A stretch of DNA of 64,000 nucleotides from Kitasatospora viridis (lineage in GTDB: Bacteria > Actinomycetota > Actinomycetes > Streptomycetales > Streptomycetaceae). The notes beneath the pieces were generated by a model, which saw only the letters and a list, made by a program, of their open reading frames with translations, made no database searches and was not told the DNA's origin. Below are positions 49,473 through 58,562 of the stretch, in pieces; the stretch's first letter is position 1, and each line of letters opens with the position of its first letter. Location of the stretch: the NCBI RefSeq assembly GCF_007829815.1, contig NZ_VIWT01000001.1, positions 1,511,501-1,575,500 on the forward strand, given 5' to 3'. A program made the position numbers and the translations under genes.

Positions 49473-51572
49473 TCAGCGCTTGGCCACCGGCCGGATCGGC
49501 GGCGCGCTCTCCTCGATCGCGGCCAGCGACCGGCGCACCTGGTTGCGGTCGGTGGTGTACCAGAAGTCCGGCATCGAGGACCGGAAGAAGCCGCCGTACC
49601 GGGCCGTGGCCAGCCGCGGGTCCAGCACCGCGACCACCCCGCGGTCGTCCGCCGCGCGGACCAGCCGGCCCGCGCCCTGCGCCATCAGCAGCGCGGCATG
49701 GGTCGCCGCCACCGCCATGAAGCCGTTCCCGCCGGCCTCCTCGACCGCCTTCTGCCGGGCACTCATCAGCGGGTCGTCCGGCCGCGGGAACGGGATCCGG
49801 TCCATCACCACCAGCTGGCAGGCCGAGCCGGGCACGTCCACGCCCTGCCAGAGCGAGAGGGTGCCGAAGAGGCAGCTCTCGGCGTCCGAGGCGAAGTTCC
49901 GGATCAGCTCGCCCAGGGTGTCCTCGCCCTGCAGCAGGATCGGCACGTCGAGGCGCTCGCGCAGCTTCTCGGCCGCGGTCTGGGCGGCCCGCATGGAGGA
50001 GAAGAGCCCGAGCGTGCGCCCGCCGGCCGCGCCGATCAGGTCGGCCAGCTCGTCCAGCATCTCCGGCCGGTCAGGCTCGCGGCCGGGCGGCGGCAGGTGC
50101 TTGGCCACGTAGAGGATGCCCTGCTTCGGGTAGCTGAACGGCGAGCCGACGTCCAGCCCGCGCCAGGCCGGCGGCGCCTCCTCGCCCTGCGAGCGGGCCG
50201 GCTCGCCGGCCGAGCGCTGGTCCGGCAGCCGCCCCTCGGCGGGCAGGCCGACCGAGCCGGCCACCCCGTTGAAGTCCCCGCCCAGCTTGAGGGTGGCGGA
50301 GGTGAGCACCACCGAGCGCTCCTTGTAGAGGTTCTCCCGCAGCAGCCCGGAGACGCTCATCGGCGCCACCCGCAACGAGGCGGGCACCAGGCCGTAGCGG
50401 TCGCTGCGCTCGATCCACACCACGTCGTAGGGCGATTCGGAGAGCAGCCGCTCGGTGGTGTCGTGCAGGGTCTCGGCCGAGGCCATCGCCTGCTTGCGCA
50501 CCACGTCCTCGTCGCTCAGGCCCTTGTCCCGGGTCTCGCCGAGCGAGGTGATGACCAGTCGGCTGGCGTCCCGGATCGCCGCCACCGCGTACCCGAGGTA
50601 CTCCGGCAGCTCGTCCACCTTGCCGGGCTGGGCGGTCTCCATCAGCCCGTGGAAGCTCTCGGCGGCGGCCTGCAGCGCGTCCACCGCCTTCTCGTTGGCC
50701 AGCCGGGCGGCCCGCTTGACCGCCCGGTTGACCGCGCCGACGGTGAGCTCGGCGGTGGCCGCACCGGTCACCCGGTTCACCAGCTCGTGCGCCTCGTCGA
50801 TGATCAGCAGCTCGTGCTCGGGCAGCACCGGCGCGCCCTCGATCGCGTCGATCGCCAGCAGCGCGTGGTTGGTCACCACAACGTCGGCCAGCTTGGCCCG
50901 CTCCCGGGCCCGCTCGGCGAAGCACTCCTGCCCGTACGGGCAGCGGGTGGCGCCCAGGCACTCCCGGGAGGAGACCGAGAGCTGCGCCCAGGCCTTGTCC
51001 GAGACGCCGGGGGTGAGGTCGTCCCGGTCGCCGGTCTCGGTCTCGTCCGCCCAGTCGCGCAGCCGCAGCACGTCCTCGCCGAGCTTGCCGGTCGGCCCGA
51101 CGATCTCCTCCAGCGGGATCAGCCCCTCGCCCTCCTCGCTCGGCGCCCCCTCGCGCGCGCGGTGCAGGCAGAGGTAGTTGGAGCGGCCCTTGAGCATGGC
51201 GAACTCGGGGCGGCGGCGCAGGATCGGGTGCAGCGCGTCCACGGTGCGCGGCAAGTCCCGCTCGACCAGCTGGCGTTGCAGCGCCAGGGTGGCGGTGGCC
51301 ACCACCACGCGGTCGCCGTGGGCCAGCGCCGGCACCAGGTAGGCCAGCGACTTCCCGGTGCCGGTGCCGGCCTGCACCAGCAGGTGCTCGGCGCTGTCCA
51401 CCGCCTCGGCGACGGCCTCGGCCATCCGGATCTGGCCGGGTCGTTCGACCCCGCCGACCGCGGCCACCGCGGCGTGCAGCAGTTCAGGGAGGCGGGCGGC
51501 GGTGCCGGTGGGCTCGGCGGCGTCGGACGGAGCGTCGGCGGCCGGCAGCTGGGGTGCGGAGTCGTTCCTCAT
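49473..51572 (-). CDS. DinG/XPD-like ATP-dependent DNA helicase
   Basis: A 699-residue superfamily-2 helicase. Walker A is QAGTGTGKS (about residues 67-75), the DEAH box is LLIIDEAHEL, and motif VI region reads QGAGRLVRAADDRG. Four cysteines between motifs (YLCLHR, ECLGATRCPYGQEC) match the Fe-S cluster of XPD/DinG helicases, so 5'-3' unwinding is expected. VVLTSATLKLGGDF and LSLWQGVDVPG fit the second motor domain. It starts only 12 bp after the NIS synthetase stop and is probably transcribed with the siderophore operon, although it may also have its own promoter. Convergent with lexA. Confidence 0.92.
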   Translation of the reverse strand: MRNDSAPQLPAADAPSDAAEPTGTAARLPELLHAAVAAVGGVERPGQIRMAEAVAEAVDSAEHLLVQAGTGTGKSLAYLVPALAHGDRVVVATATLALQRQLVERDLPRTVDALHPILRRRPEFAMLKGRSNYLCLHRAREGAPSEEGEGLIPLEEIVGPTGKLGEDVLRLRDWADETETGDRDDLTPGVSDKAWAQLSVSSRECLGATRCPYGQECFAERARERAKLADVVVTNHALLAIDAIEGAPVLPEHELLIIDEAHELVNRVTGAATAELTVGAVNRAVKRAARLANEKAVDALQAAAESFHGLMETAQPGKVDELPEYLGYAVAAIRDASRLVITSLGETRDKGLSDEDVVRKQAMASAETLHDTTERLLSESPYDVVWIERSDRYGLVPASLRVAPMSVSGLLRENLYKERSVVLTSATLKLGGDFNGVAGSVGLPAEGRLPDQRSAGEPARSQGEEAPPAWRGLDVGSPFSYPKQGILYVAKHLPPPGREPDRPEMLDELADLIGAAGGRTLGLFSSMRAAQTAAEKLRERLDVPILLQGEDTLGELIRNFASDAESCLFGTLSLWQGVDVPGSACQLVVMDRIPFPRPDDPLMSARQKAVEEAGGNGFMAVAATHAALLMAQGAGRLVRAADDRGVVAVLDPRLATARYGGFFRSSMPDFWYTTDRNQVRRSLAAIEESAPPIRPVAKR

Positions 51573-51584
51573 GGCCCTCCCACC

Positions 51585-53417
51585 CTACGGCGCCGGACTG
51601 ACAACGCCCTCGCGCGGAGCGGGCACCGCGTCCGGGCAGGGCTGCTCGACCGTCGCCGCCAGCGGGTTGGCCACCCAGCCGTGCACCGCGGCGTGCGGCC
51701 GCTGCGGCCGGTCCCGGTAGCCGTCCAGCAGCAGCCGGTTGCGGTTCAGGCAGAGCCGGTCGATCTGCGGGGTGAGCAGGTCGAAGAGCTCGAACCGGTC
51801 GGCCAGCTCCGGGAACCGGTCCTGGTAGCGCAGCACCTCGGCCCGCAGCAGCGCCCAGAACTGCGGCTCGGGCAGCCCGCAGCGGCGCTCCAGCAGCGGC
51901 GCGAGGAACCGGTAGACCCCGATGAACAGGCCGGCGTGCAGGAACTGGCAGAGCCCGGCCGGCCCCTCCCGCAGCAGCACCCCGGCGACCGCCGGGTCCA
52001 GCCCGCGCAGCTCCGGCAGGTCCTGGTCGCTGATGTTGACGTCGTCCACGAAGTCCTTGACCGCGAGGCGCACCGGCACGTCCCGCCGGTCGAAGAGCAG
52101 GATGGCGTTCTCCCCGTGCGGGGAGAAGACCGTGCCGTAGCGGTAGAGGAAGTGCAGCAGCGGCGGCAGCATCACCGCGAACAGCCGGGCCGTCCAGTCG
52201 CGCGCGGTCAGCCCGGAGCGGGCGATCAGCTCCTCGGCCAGGCTGCGCCCGTCGGCGCCGGTCTGCAGCAGCGCGGCCAGCGTGCGGCCGCGCTCCCCCG
52301 GCTCCAGGTGGGCGCCGAGCGGCTCCCGCCAGATCGCGCCCAGCAGCTCCTTGTACTGGTAGGGCGCCTCGGGCAGCTGCGCGTAGTAGGGGTGCCGGAC
52401 GGCCACCGAGGCGACCTCGCCGAGCAGCACCACCCGGCACTCCTCACGCAGGAACGCGTCCTGGTCGCGCAGCCGGTGGATCCACGCGGTGACGGCCGGC
52501 GCGGCCAGCGCCCGCTCGGTCGGCAGCCCGCGCCAGACCAGCGTGTTGAGCACCGACAGCGGCAGTTTGACGGTCCGTCGCAGCGGCGTGGTGACGTTGA
52601 AGAAGGAGCGGATCGACTGCTGCGGCAGCCGCAGGTCGCGGTCGGCCGGCAGCAGCACGATCCGCCGGTCCGCCACCCAGGGCGCGAACAACGGCAGCAC
52701 GGTCTCGTCCCACTGCCAGGGGTGCACCGGCAGCAGCAGGTAGCGGGTCGGGTCCAGGCCGCGGTCGGCGAGCAGTAGCCGGTAGTCGGCCAGCACCTGC
52801 GGGTCCAGCTCCTCGCGGTAGAGCGCGTCCGGTTCGGCCAGCGCGCCGAGGCCCCGGTAGGCGGCGAGGTCGCGGTGCACGGCCAGCCAGCGCAGGCTCT
52901 GCAGCTGCCGGGCCTCCGGCGCCCAGGCGGCCGCGTCGGACGCCGAGAAGCCCAGCCGGCCCTTGTTGAGCACGATCCACGGGTGCCCGCTCTGGTACCC
53001 CTCCAGCGTGGTGTGGTCCAGTTCGGCCAGCTCGGCGGCGGTGAGCGCGCCGGCCGCCAGCCGCACGTCGGCCAGCAGGGTCGCGGTCAGCTCCCGGACC
53101 AGGTGGCCGACGGTGTCCCCGGACAGGCCGAGCAGCTGACGGGCCGCCAGCAGGAAGGCGAACGGGTCGTCGGTCGGCTCGCCGTCCCGGCGCACCGAGC
53201 CGGGCTCGACCTGCCAGCTGCCGTAGGCGCCGCGCCGGGCGGCGAAGCGGTAGACCGGGCCGCCGGCCGAGAGCGCGATCCGGTGGCCGTCCGCCACCGG
53301 ATCGGGGCGCAGCAGCTCCTCGTAGGCGAACTCGCCGATCAGCTTGGCCAGCAGGGCCCGGCAGGCCTGCTGCCAGCGGGCCGCGGTCAGCGGGTCATCG
53401 GCCGGCTGATTGGACAT
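51585..53417 (-). CDS. NIS siderophore synthetase, IucC/DesD-like
   Basis: A 610-residue IucA/IucC-family, NRPS-independent siderophore synthetase, ATP-dependent ligase of a carboxylate to a hydroxylated amine. Family motifs are GHPWIVLNKGRLGFS (ATP loop), LLPVHPWQWDE, QQSIRSFFNVT, and SPHGENAILLFDRR followed by VKDFVDDVNIS. The motif set resembles DesD/IucC, which close or complete hydroxamate siderophores. ATG 53417 has the strong site AAGGAGGAGGAG and overlaps the N-hydroxylase by 23 bp. It is the fourth gene of the siderophore operon. Confidence 0.93.
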   Translation of the reverse strand: MSNQPADDPLTAARWQQACRALLAKLIGEFAYEELLRPDPVADGHRIALSAGGPVYRFAARRGAYGSWQVEPGSVRRDGEPTDDPFAFLLAARQLLGLSGDTVGHLVRELTATLLADVRLAAGALTAAELAELDHTTLEGYQSGHPWIVLNKGRLGFSASDAAAWAPEARQLQSLRWLAVHRDLAAYRGLGALAEPDALYREELDPQVLADYRLLLADRGLDPTRYLLLPVHPWQWDETVLPLFAPWVADRRIVLLPADRDLRLPQQSIRSFFNVTTPLRRTVKLPLSVLNTLVWRGLPTERALAAPAVTAWIHRLRDQDAFLREECRVVLLGEVASVAVRHPYYAQLPEAPYQYKELLGAIWREPLGAHLEPGERGRTLAALLQTGADGRSLAEELIARSGLTARDWTARLFAVMLPPLLHFLYRYGTVFSPHGENAILLFDRRDVPVRLAVKDFVDDVNISDQDLPELRGLDPAVAGVLLREGPAGLCQFLHAGLFIGVYRFLAPLLERRCGLPEPQFWALLRAEVLRYQDRFPELADRFELFDLLTPQIDRLCLNRNRLLLDGYRDRPQRPHAAVHGWVANPLAATVEQPCPDAVPAPREGVVSPAP

Positions 53418-54768
53418 GGTGCTCCTCCTCCTTGGCGGGGACGGCGCCCTGGGCGGGCAGGGCGGCCGGGGCGAAGCTGGTCCAGGCGGTCCTGGCGGGC
53501 AGCGGGTGCACGGTCCGGCCGGTGAGCGCGTTCAGGATCACCGCGGCGCGGTGCGCGCCCAGGCCGAGGTCGGGGGTGCCGACGCCGTGGGTGTGCAGTT
53601 CGGCGTTCTGCACGTAGAGGCCGCCGGTGACGGCCGGGTCGGTGGCGACCCGGTGGTCCAGGTCGACCCGGAACCGGCCCTTCTCGTCCCAGTCGATCAG
53701 GTCGGCCAGCGGCTCCAGCAGCTCGGGCCGGCCGGCCCGGTAGCCGGTGGCCAGCACCACGGCGTCGGTGCGCACGGTGCGCCGGGCGCCCGAATCGCGG
53801 TGCAGGCAGCGCAGTTCCAGCCCGCCGCAGGGCCCGGGCAGCGCGGCGGTCACCTCGCTGCCCGGGGCGATCTCGGCCGCCACGGCGTCGATCGGGCGGC
53901 CGATGGTGTGCTCGTAGAGCAGGTCGTGGATCTCGGCCAGGGTCTCCGCGCTGGCCGCCTTGTGCAGCTGCCACTGCTCGCCCACCAGCCGGTCCCGGAC
54001 GGTTTCGGGCAGCGCGTGGAAGTACCGGGTGTAGTCGGGGGTGAAGTGCTCCAGGCCGAGCTTGGAGTACTCCATCGGGGCCAGCGCCCTGGTCCGGGTC
54101 AGCCAGCGCAGCCGGGTGCCGTCCTGGCCGCGGGTGCGCAGCAGGTCGAGGAAGACCTCGGCGCCGGACTGGCCGGAGCCGACCACGGTGATGTCGCGGG
54201 CGTGGGCCAGCGAGGCACGGCGGGGCAGGTAGTCGCCGGAGTGGAAGACGGCCGGGTGACCGTGGAGCGCGGCGAAGGCGGCCGGGCGGACCGGCTGGGT
54301 GCCGACCCCGAGCACCAGGTTGCGGGCCCTGACCGAGCGCTCGCCGCCGGCCGTCCGCAGGGTCGCCTCGAAGGCGCCGCCGGTCCAGCGCACGGCGGTC
54401 ACCTCGGTGCCGAAGCGGCAGTTCGCCAGCCCGTCGGCGGCCCACCGGCAGTAGTGGTCGTACTCCCGCCGGGCCAGTTGGAACCGCTCGGCGAAGTAGA
54501 ACGGGAAGAGCCGCTCCTGCTCCCGCAGGTAGTTGAGGAAGGACCACGGGTTGGTCGGGTCCACCAGGGAGACCAGGTCGGCCAGGAACGGCACCTGCAT
54601 CCGGGCCCCGTCCACCAGCATCCCGGGGTGCCAGCGGAACTCCTCCCGGGCCTCGCAGAACAGCGCGGTCAGCCCGGGCACCCGGTCGGCGAGCGCGGCC
54701 AGCGAGAGGTTGAACGGCCCGATGCCGACCCCGAGCAGGTCGTGGGGCTGGTCCGGCTGACGGTTCAT
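53395..54768 (-). CDS. amine N-monooxygenase (lysine/ornithine/diamine N-hydroxylase)
   Basis: A 457-residue flavin-dependent N-hydroxylating monooxygenase, making the hydroxylamine needed for hydroxamates. FAD site GVGIGPFNLSL at residues 14-24, NADPH site TVVGSGQSGAEV near the middle, and ATGYRAGRPELL near residue 340. FRWHPGMLVDGARMQVPFLADL is a family hallmark. The start is ATG 54768, overlapping the acetyltransferase by 4 bp. The amine substrate (lysine, cadaverine, 1,3-diaminopropane or ornithine) cannot be told from sequence; no decarboxylase is in the cluster. Confidence 0.94.
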   Translation of the reverse strand: MNRQPDQPHDLLGVGIGPFNLSLAALADRVPGLTALFCEAREEFRWHPGMLVDGARMQVPFLADLVSLVDPTNPWSFLNYLREQERLFPFYFAERFQLARREYDHYCRWAADGLANCRFGTEVTAVRWTGGAFEATLRTAGGERSVRARNLVLGVGTQPVRPAAFAALHGHPAVFHSGDYLPRRASLAHARDITVVGSGQSGAEVFLDLLRTRGQDGTRLRWLTRTRALAPMEYSKLGLEHFTPDYTRYFHALPETVRDRLVGEQWQLHKAASAETLAEIHDLLYEHTIGRPIDAVAAEIAPGSEVTAALPGPCGGLELRCLHRDSGARRTVRTDAVVLATGYRAGRPELLEPLADLIDWDEKGRFRVDLDHRVATDPAVTGGLYVQNAELHTHGVGTPDLGLGAHRAAVILNALTGRTVHPLPARTAWTSFAPAALPAQGAVPAKEEEHHVQSAGR

Positions 54769-55328
54769 CGGTTCGTCCTCGTCCTCGTGCTCGTCGTCGT
54801 CCTGGTGCTCGCCGTCCTCGTCCGGGCCCGGTCGCGCAGCACCAGCACCGCGCGCTTCTCGGGCAGCTCCAGTTCGCCGGCCCGGCGGAAGCCGGCCCGC
54901 TCGAAGGACCGGACGCTGGCGGTGTTGCGCACGTCCGGCTCGGCCACCACCCGGGGGGCGTCGCGCAGCAGCAGCTCGGCCACCCGGTCGATCAGCACCG
55001 CGCCGAGCCCGCGGCCGCGGGCCTCGGGCGGGCCGAGCAGCAGGTGCACGCCGAGGTCGCCGGGCTCGGCCGGGTAGTAGCCGGCCAGCCGGTCGCGGGC
55101 CACCTGGTAGACCTCCCAGTAGCTGACCGGCGCGCCGTCCAGCAGCCCCAGGTAGGGGCGGCTGGGCCCGTCCGGTGCGAGCTGCGGCAGCACGTGGCGC
55201 TCGGTCAGCTCGGCCGGGCCGGCCAGCTCCCAGAAGGCCGCCACCGCCGGGTCGTTCATCCACCGGGTGATCAGCGGCAGGTCCCCCTCGACCACCGGCC
55301 GTAACCGGAACTCCCCCGTGGCCCTCAC
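54765..55328 (-). CDS. GNAT N-acyltransferase, siderophore hydroxylamine acylation
   Basis: A 187-residue GNAT-fold protein of the IucB/RhbD type. The N-terminal FRLRPVVEGDLPLITRWMND and the DLGVHLLLGPPEARGRGLG acetyl-CoA loop are characteristic of siderophore acyltransferases. It should acylate the hydroxylamine made by the neighbouring monooxygenase. The start is GTG 55328, in a 4-bp GTGA overlap with the first synthetase, and its stop overlaps the monooxygenase by 4 bp. The last 25 residues are a Thr/Arg repeat (TRTASTRTTTSTRTRTNR), a low-complexity tail from a CTCGTC-type DNA repeat. Confidence 0.92.
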   Translation of the reverse strand: MRATGEFRLRPVVEGDLPLITRWMNDPAVAAFWELAGPAELTERHVLPQLAPDGPSRPYLGLLDGAPVSYWEVYQVARDRLAGYYPAEPGDLGVHLLLGPPEARGRGLGAVLIDRVAELLLRDAPRVVAEPDVRNTASVRSFERAGFRRAGELELPEKRAVLVLRDRARTRTASTRTTTSTRTRTNR

Positions 55329-57121
55329 GCGGCCACCGGGTTGGCGATGTCCACGTAGACCGACTGGGTGTCCACCGGTCCGACCAGCTCGTCCAGCCCG
55401 TGCAGCCGGGTGAGCAGGTTGGCCTTGGCCCGCAGCCGGGGTGCGGAGAGCAGCAGGTCGGGCAGCGAGGAGCCGGTGGCGAGGGCCTGGGGCCCGGCCA
55501 GGAAGGCGCGCAGCACGGCCAGCAGCTCCTCCTCGTCGGCCAGTCGCTGCGAGCCGAACGCGCCGATCAGGCCGAGGATGTGATTGATCCCCAGGTAGTA
55601 GGCGAAGCGCTCGTCGGCCACCTGGTCGGGCACGAAGGTGTCGCTGCGGGCGCCGATCCCGGGCAGCCGGCGGGCCAGCCGCTCGGCGTGCGAGGCGCGG
55701 AAGTAGTAGCCCTGGTTGTCGCGGTAGCGTCCGCCGCAGGGGCGGCCGCGCTCGTCCAGCAGCACCAGGCTGTTCTGCTGGTGCGCCTCCAGCGCGATCC
55801 CGGCCCGGCCGTCCAGCCAGAGCACCGGGAGCACCACGGCGTGCAGGTAGCGCCGGAACCAGTCGGCGGCGACGGCCGCCGGCGGCTGCCCCTCGCGCCG
55901 GGCCAGCGTCCGCAGCAGGTCGCCCAGTTCGGACGGCACGCCGGAGGGCACGCCGGGTGCGGGGTCGCCGAGCGGCCGCTCGGCGACCAGGCCGGCCACG
56001 CACAGCGCCCGGTCGGCGGGGGCGAAGGGCTGGGTGCGCAGCACGGTGTCCAGCCCGTTGGCCCGGTCCGGGTCCCAGCCGGGCAGGTCGACGCCGATCC
56101 AGGCCGGGTCGCGCACGATGTCGAAGCCGGGGTGCGCGGCCCGCCACTCGGCGCCGAGTCCGGCCTCCAGCAGCCGGTGCACCTCCACGCCCCGGTGCAG
56201 TTCCTTGCGCAGGTTCTCCCGGCGGGAGTTGGTGATCCGCAGGCCCAGCGAGAGCTTGAGCATCCACGGCGTGCCGGGGCGGTAGACGGTCCGCACCGAG
56301 CTGGTCGGGTACCAGGGCTCGCCGTGCCGGCCGAGGTCGTGCAGCAGCCCGCGGTCGAGCAGTTCGGCCACCTCGGGGCGGCGCGCCAACTCCTGGGCCT
56401 GCCAGGGGTGCAGCGGCAGCGCGGCGGTGCCCGGCGGCAACAGGCCCGGGGCGCCGAGCAGTTCGGCGGTGAGCGCGGCCGCGTCGGCGGGCAGCGCGGA
56501 GTCGGCGGCCAGCAGGTCGCGGTCCACGGCGTACCAGTGCAGCGCGAAGCTGCCGCGCAGTTCGGGCGAGTAGGCCGCGCTCTGGGCGGGGCCGAGGCCG
56601 TCCCGGCTCTTCGGGGTGGGGTGCAGCGGGTGGCCGAGCAGCAGTTGCTGCTCGGCCCGGAGGAACTCGCCGGCCACGGTGGTGCGCTGGTGCTCGCGGC
56701 GGTGCAGCAGCAGTTCGGCGGTGCGGCCGGCCGAGTCGGCCACCCGGCCGGCCAGGTCGGCCACTTGCTCCGGCCGGGCCCCGGCGGCCCGGGCCAGCAG
56801 TGCGGCGGCGGTCACCGGGTCGAGCGGCTCCGACCGGTCCCCGGCGACCAGCGCGGCCGGACCGAACCGGTGCCAGCCGCACGGCGACCAGTGCCGCACC
56901 GCGGCCTGGATCCGGGCGGCGCCGCCGAGCACCGGGATCCGCAGCACCCCGTCCGGCTCCGGCGCCGCCTGGCGTTCGCGGCACCAGCAGCGCAACAGCG
57001 CCTCCACCGCGGCCTGTTCGGCCGCGACCGCGGGGTCCCGGTGCAACAGCGGGTCGGATTCGGCGGACTGGTCGACCTGTCGGGGGACGGTGGCCGGGGC
57101 TCCGGTCAGGGCGGTGCTCAA
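55325..57121 (-). CDS. NIS siderophore synthetase, IucA-like (type A)
   Basis: A 598-residue IucA/IucC-family synthetase. The ATP-binding HPTPKSRDGLGPAQSAAYSP, PLHPWQAQEL, LKLSLGLRITNSRREN and LEAHQQNSLVLLDERG blocks are typical of type-A synthetases, which condense citrate with the first hydroxamate. The chosen start is TTG 57121 because GAGGAG lies five bases upstream; no better start exists downstream before the conserved region. First gene of the operon, coupled by GTGA overlap to the acyltransferase. I found no DmdR/IdeR iron box (TTAGGTTAGGCTAACCTAA-like) in the 250 bp upstream. Confidence 0.92.
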   Translation of the reverse strand: MSTALTGAPATVPRQVDQSAESDPLLHRDPAVAAEQAAVEALLRCWCRERQAAPEPDGVLRIPVLGGAARIQAAVRHWSPCGWHRFGPAALVAGDRSEPLDPVTAAALLARAAGARPEQVADLAGRVADSAGRTAELLLHRREHQRTTVAGEFLRAEQQLLLGHPLHPTPKSRDGLGPAQSAAYSPELRGSFALHWYAVDRDLLAADSALPADAAALTAELLGAPGLLPPGTAALPLHPWQAQELARRPEVAELLDRGLLHDLGRHGEPWYPTSSVRTVYRPGTPWMLKLSLGLRITNSRRENLRKELHRGVEVHRLLEAGLGAEWRAAHPGFDIVRDPAWIGVDLPGWDPDRANGLDTVLRTQPFAPADRALCVAGLVAERPLGDPAPGVPSGVPSELGDLLRTLARREGQPPAAVAADWFRRYLHAVVLPVLWLDGRAGIALEAHQQNSLVLLDERGRPCGGRYRDNQGYYFRASHAERLARRLPGIGARSDTFVPDQVADERFAYYLGINHILGLIGAFGSQRLADEEELLAVLRAFLAGPQALATGSSLPDLLLSAPRLRAKANLLTRLHGLDELVGPVDTQSVYVDIANPVAA

Positions 57122-57370
57122 GACTGCTCCTCGGTGCGGCGAGGGATGCCGGAGGGGCGGTTCGGCCGCGCGCACCCGAACCGGAAGCATCCGCCCGGTC
57201 CAACGAGCGTGCGCCGTTCGGGTCACCGCCGCCGGCCGCCGCGCGGCCCGCGGGCGTGGTCACAGATCGGTGACTGTCGGTCAACCTGCGGAACTGGCCC
57301 GGCAGGCGCGCCGTCCTTGGCGCATGGGAGACTCCCTGTCGTCCGAAATCCTCACGGGGGAACTGAACGC

Positions 57371-58504
57371 ATGTCATCGATGTCACGTACCGGCCGATCG
57401 CTCGTCGCCGTGGCCACGGCCGGCCTGGTCGTCGCCGCCGCTGCCGCCTGCGGCCCCGACGAGACCCAGAACCCACCGCCGAGCGCCTCTCCCACCCCGT
57501 CGGCCGCCGCCTCCGCGAACGGCCTGCCGGGCGGGCTGCCCAGCCTCGACGCGCTGAAGAAGTGGAAGTTCTCGGACTGGGACAACTGGGCCAAGCAGCA
57601 CGTGCTCCCGCAGGCCGCCAAGGGCTTCTGGAGCCTGGAGAAGCTGCTCCAGGCCAAGCCCAAGGACCCGGTCGCCCCGCCGCAGCCCTCGCAGCCGCCG
57701 TCCGACAGCGGCAACGACCCGCTGCCGTCGCCGATCGCGGCCAAGCCGATGGCCCACCCGTACTCCCAGTACGGCGTCGACGGGAAGCTCTTCTTCGACG
57801 TCGGCGACAACGAGCACGCGGTCTGCTCGGCCACGGTGATCTCCGACCCGGCGCACCCGGGCAAGAGCAACCTGATCTGGACCGCCGGCCACTGCCTGAC
57901 CAGCGGCAAGACCGGCAAGGAGTACACCAACATCGCCTTCGTGCCGGAGTTCAACAGCTCCGGTGCGGTGAGCAACGGGGCCAAGGCGAAGGACCCGAGC
58001 CAGTACGCCCCGCTGGGCATCTGGGACGCCACCCAGGCGATCACCTCGCCGCAGTGGCAGGCCGAGGGCGGCGAGACCGGCAGCGCGGCCAGCCAGTACG
58101 ACTTCTCCATCATGCGGGTGCAGAACGAGAACCCGAACGGCAAGTCGCTGGAGGAGACGGTCGGCGGCTCGGTGCCGGTCTGGTTCAACGCCCCGCGCGA
58201 CCAGCTGAGCATCACCGCGGTCGGCTACCCCGCCGCCAAGCCGTTCGACGGCATGGAGATGGAGCACTGCGACGGCGGCAAGCCCTCCCGGATCTCCTTC
58301 GACCCGAGCCGCCCGCCGATGAACGTGATCGGCTGCAGCATGACCGGCGGTTCCTCCGGCGGCGGCTGGTTCGCCGTCAGGGACGGCAAGCCCGCGCTGG
58401 TCTCCAACACCTCGATCGGCCCCGAGGACAACACCTGGCTGGCCGGCCCGTACCTGGACGACGTGGCCGCCGGCGCCCTGAACTACATCTCCAAGAAGAG
58501 CTGA
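57371..58504 (+). CDS. trypsin-like lipoprotein serine protease, copy 1
   Basis: A 377-residue putative lipoprotein of the trypsin/V8-like fold. The signal peptide ends in a lipobox-like VVAAAAACGPDE (Cys about residue 27). A Pro/Ser/Ala tether is followed by an N-terminal region with LDALKKWKFSDWDNWAKQH. The protease domain (about 120-377) has His in WTAGHCLTSG, Asp in SQYDFSIMRV and Ser in MTGGSSGGGWF. The start ATG 57371 is preceded by GGGGGAA. It is 58 bp upstream of a paralogue with the same architecture. Its substrate is unknown; it is divergent from the siderophore operon. Confidence 0.88.
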   Translation: MSSMSRTGRSLVAVATAGLVVAAAAACGPDETQNPPPSASPTPSAAASANGLPGGLPSLDALKKWKFSDWDNWAKQHVLPQAAKGFWSLEKLLQAKPKDPVAPPQPSQPPSDSGNDPLPSPIAAKPMAHPYSQYGVDGKLFFDVGDNEHAVCSATVISDPAHPGKSNLIWTAGHCLTSGKTGKEYTNIAFVPEFNSSGAVSNGAKAKDPSQYAPLGIWDATQAITSPQWQAEGGETGSAASQYDFSIMRVQNENPNGKSLEETVGGSVPVWFNAPRDQLSITAVGYPAAKPFDGMEMEHCDGGKPSRISFDPSRPPMNVIGCSMTGGSSGGGWFAVRDGKPALVSNTSIGPEDNTWLAGPYLDDVAAGALNYISKKS

Positions 58505-58562
58505 GCCACCCTCACCGGCTGACCCCGCGTCAGCAGCGACCAACTCAACGGGGAACAGTTAC

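Noticed and set aside
57122..57370. DmdR/IdeR iron box ahead of the siderophore operon
   Set aside because: I found no TTAGGTTAGGCTAACCTAA-like 19-mer; the region only shows a short GTCAC/GTGAC repeat. Iron control is still expected but not visible.
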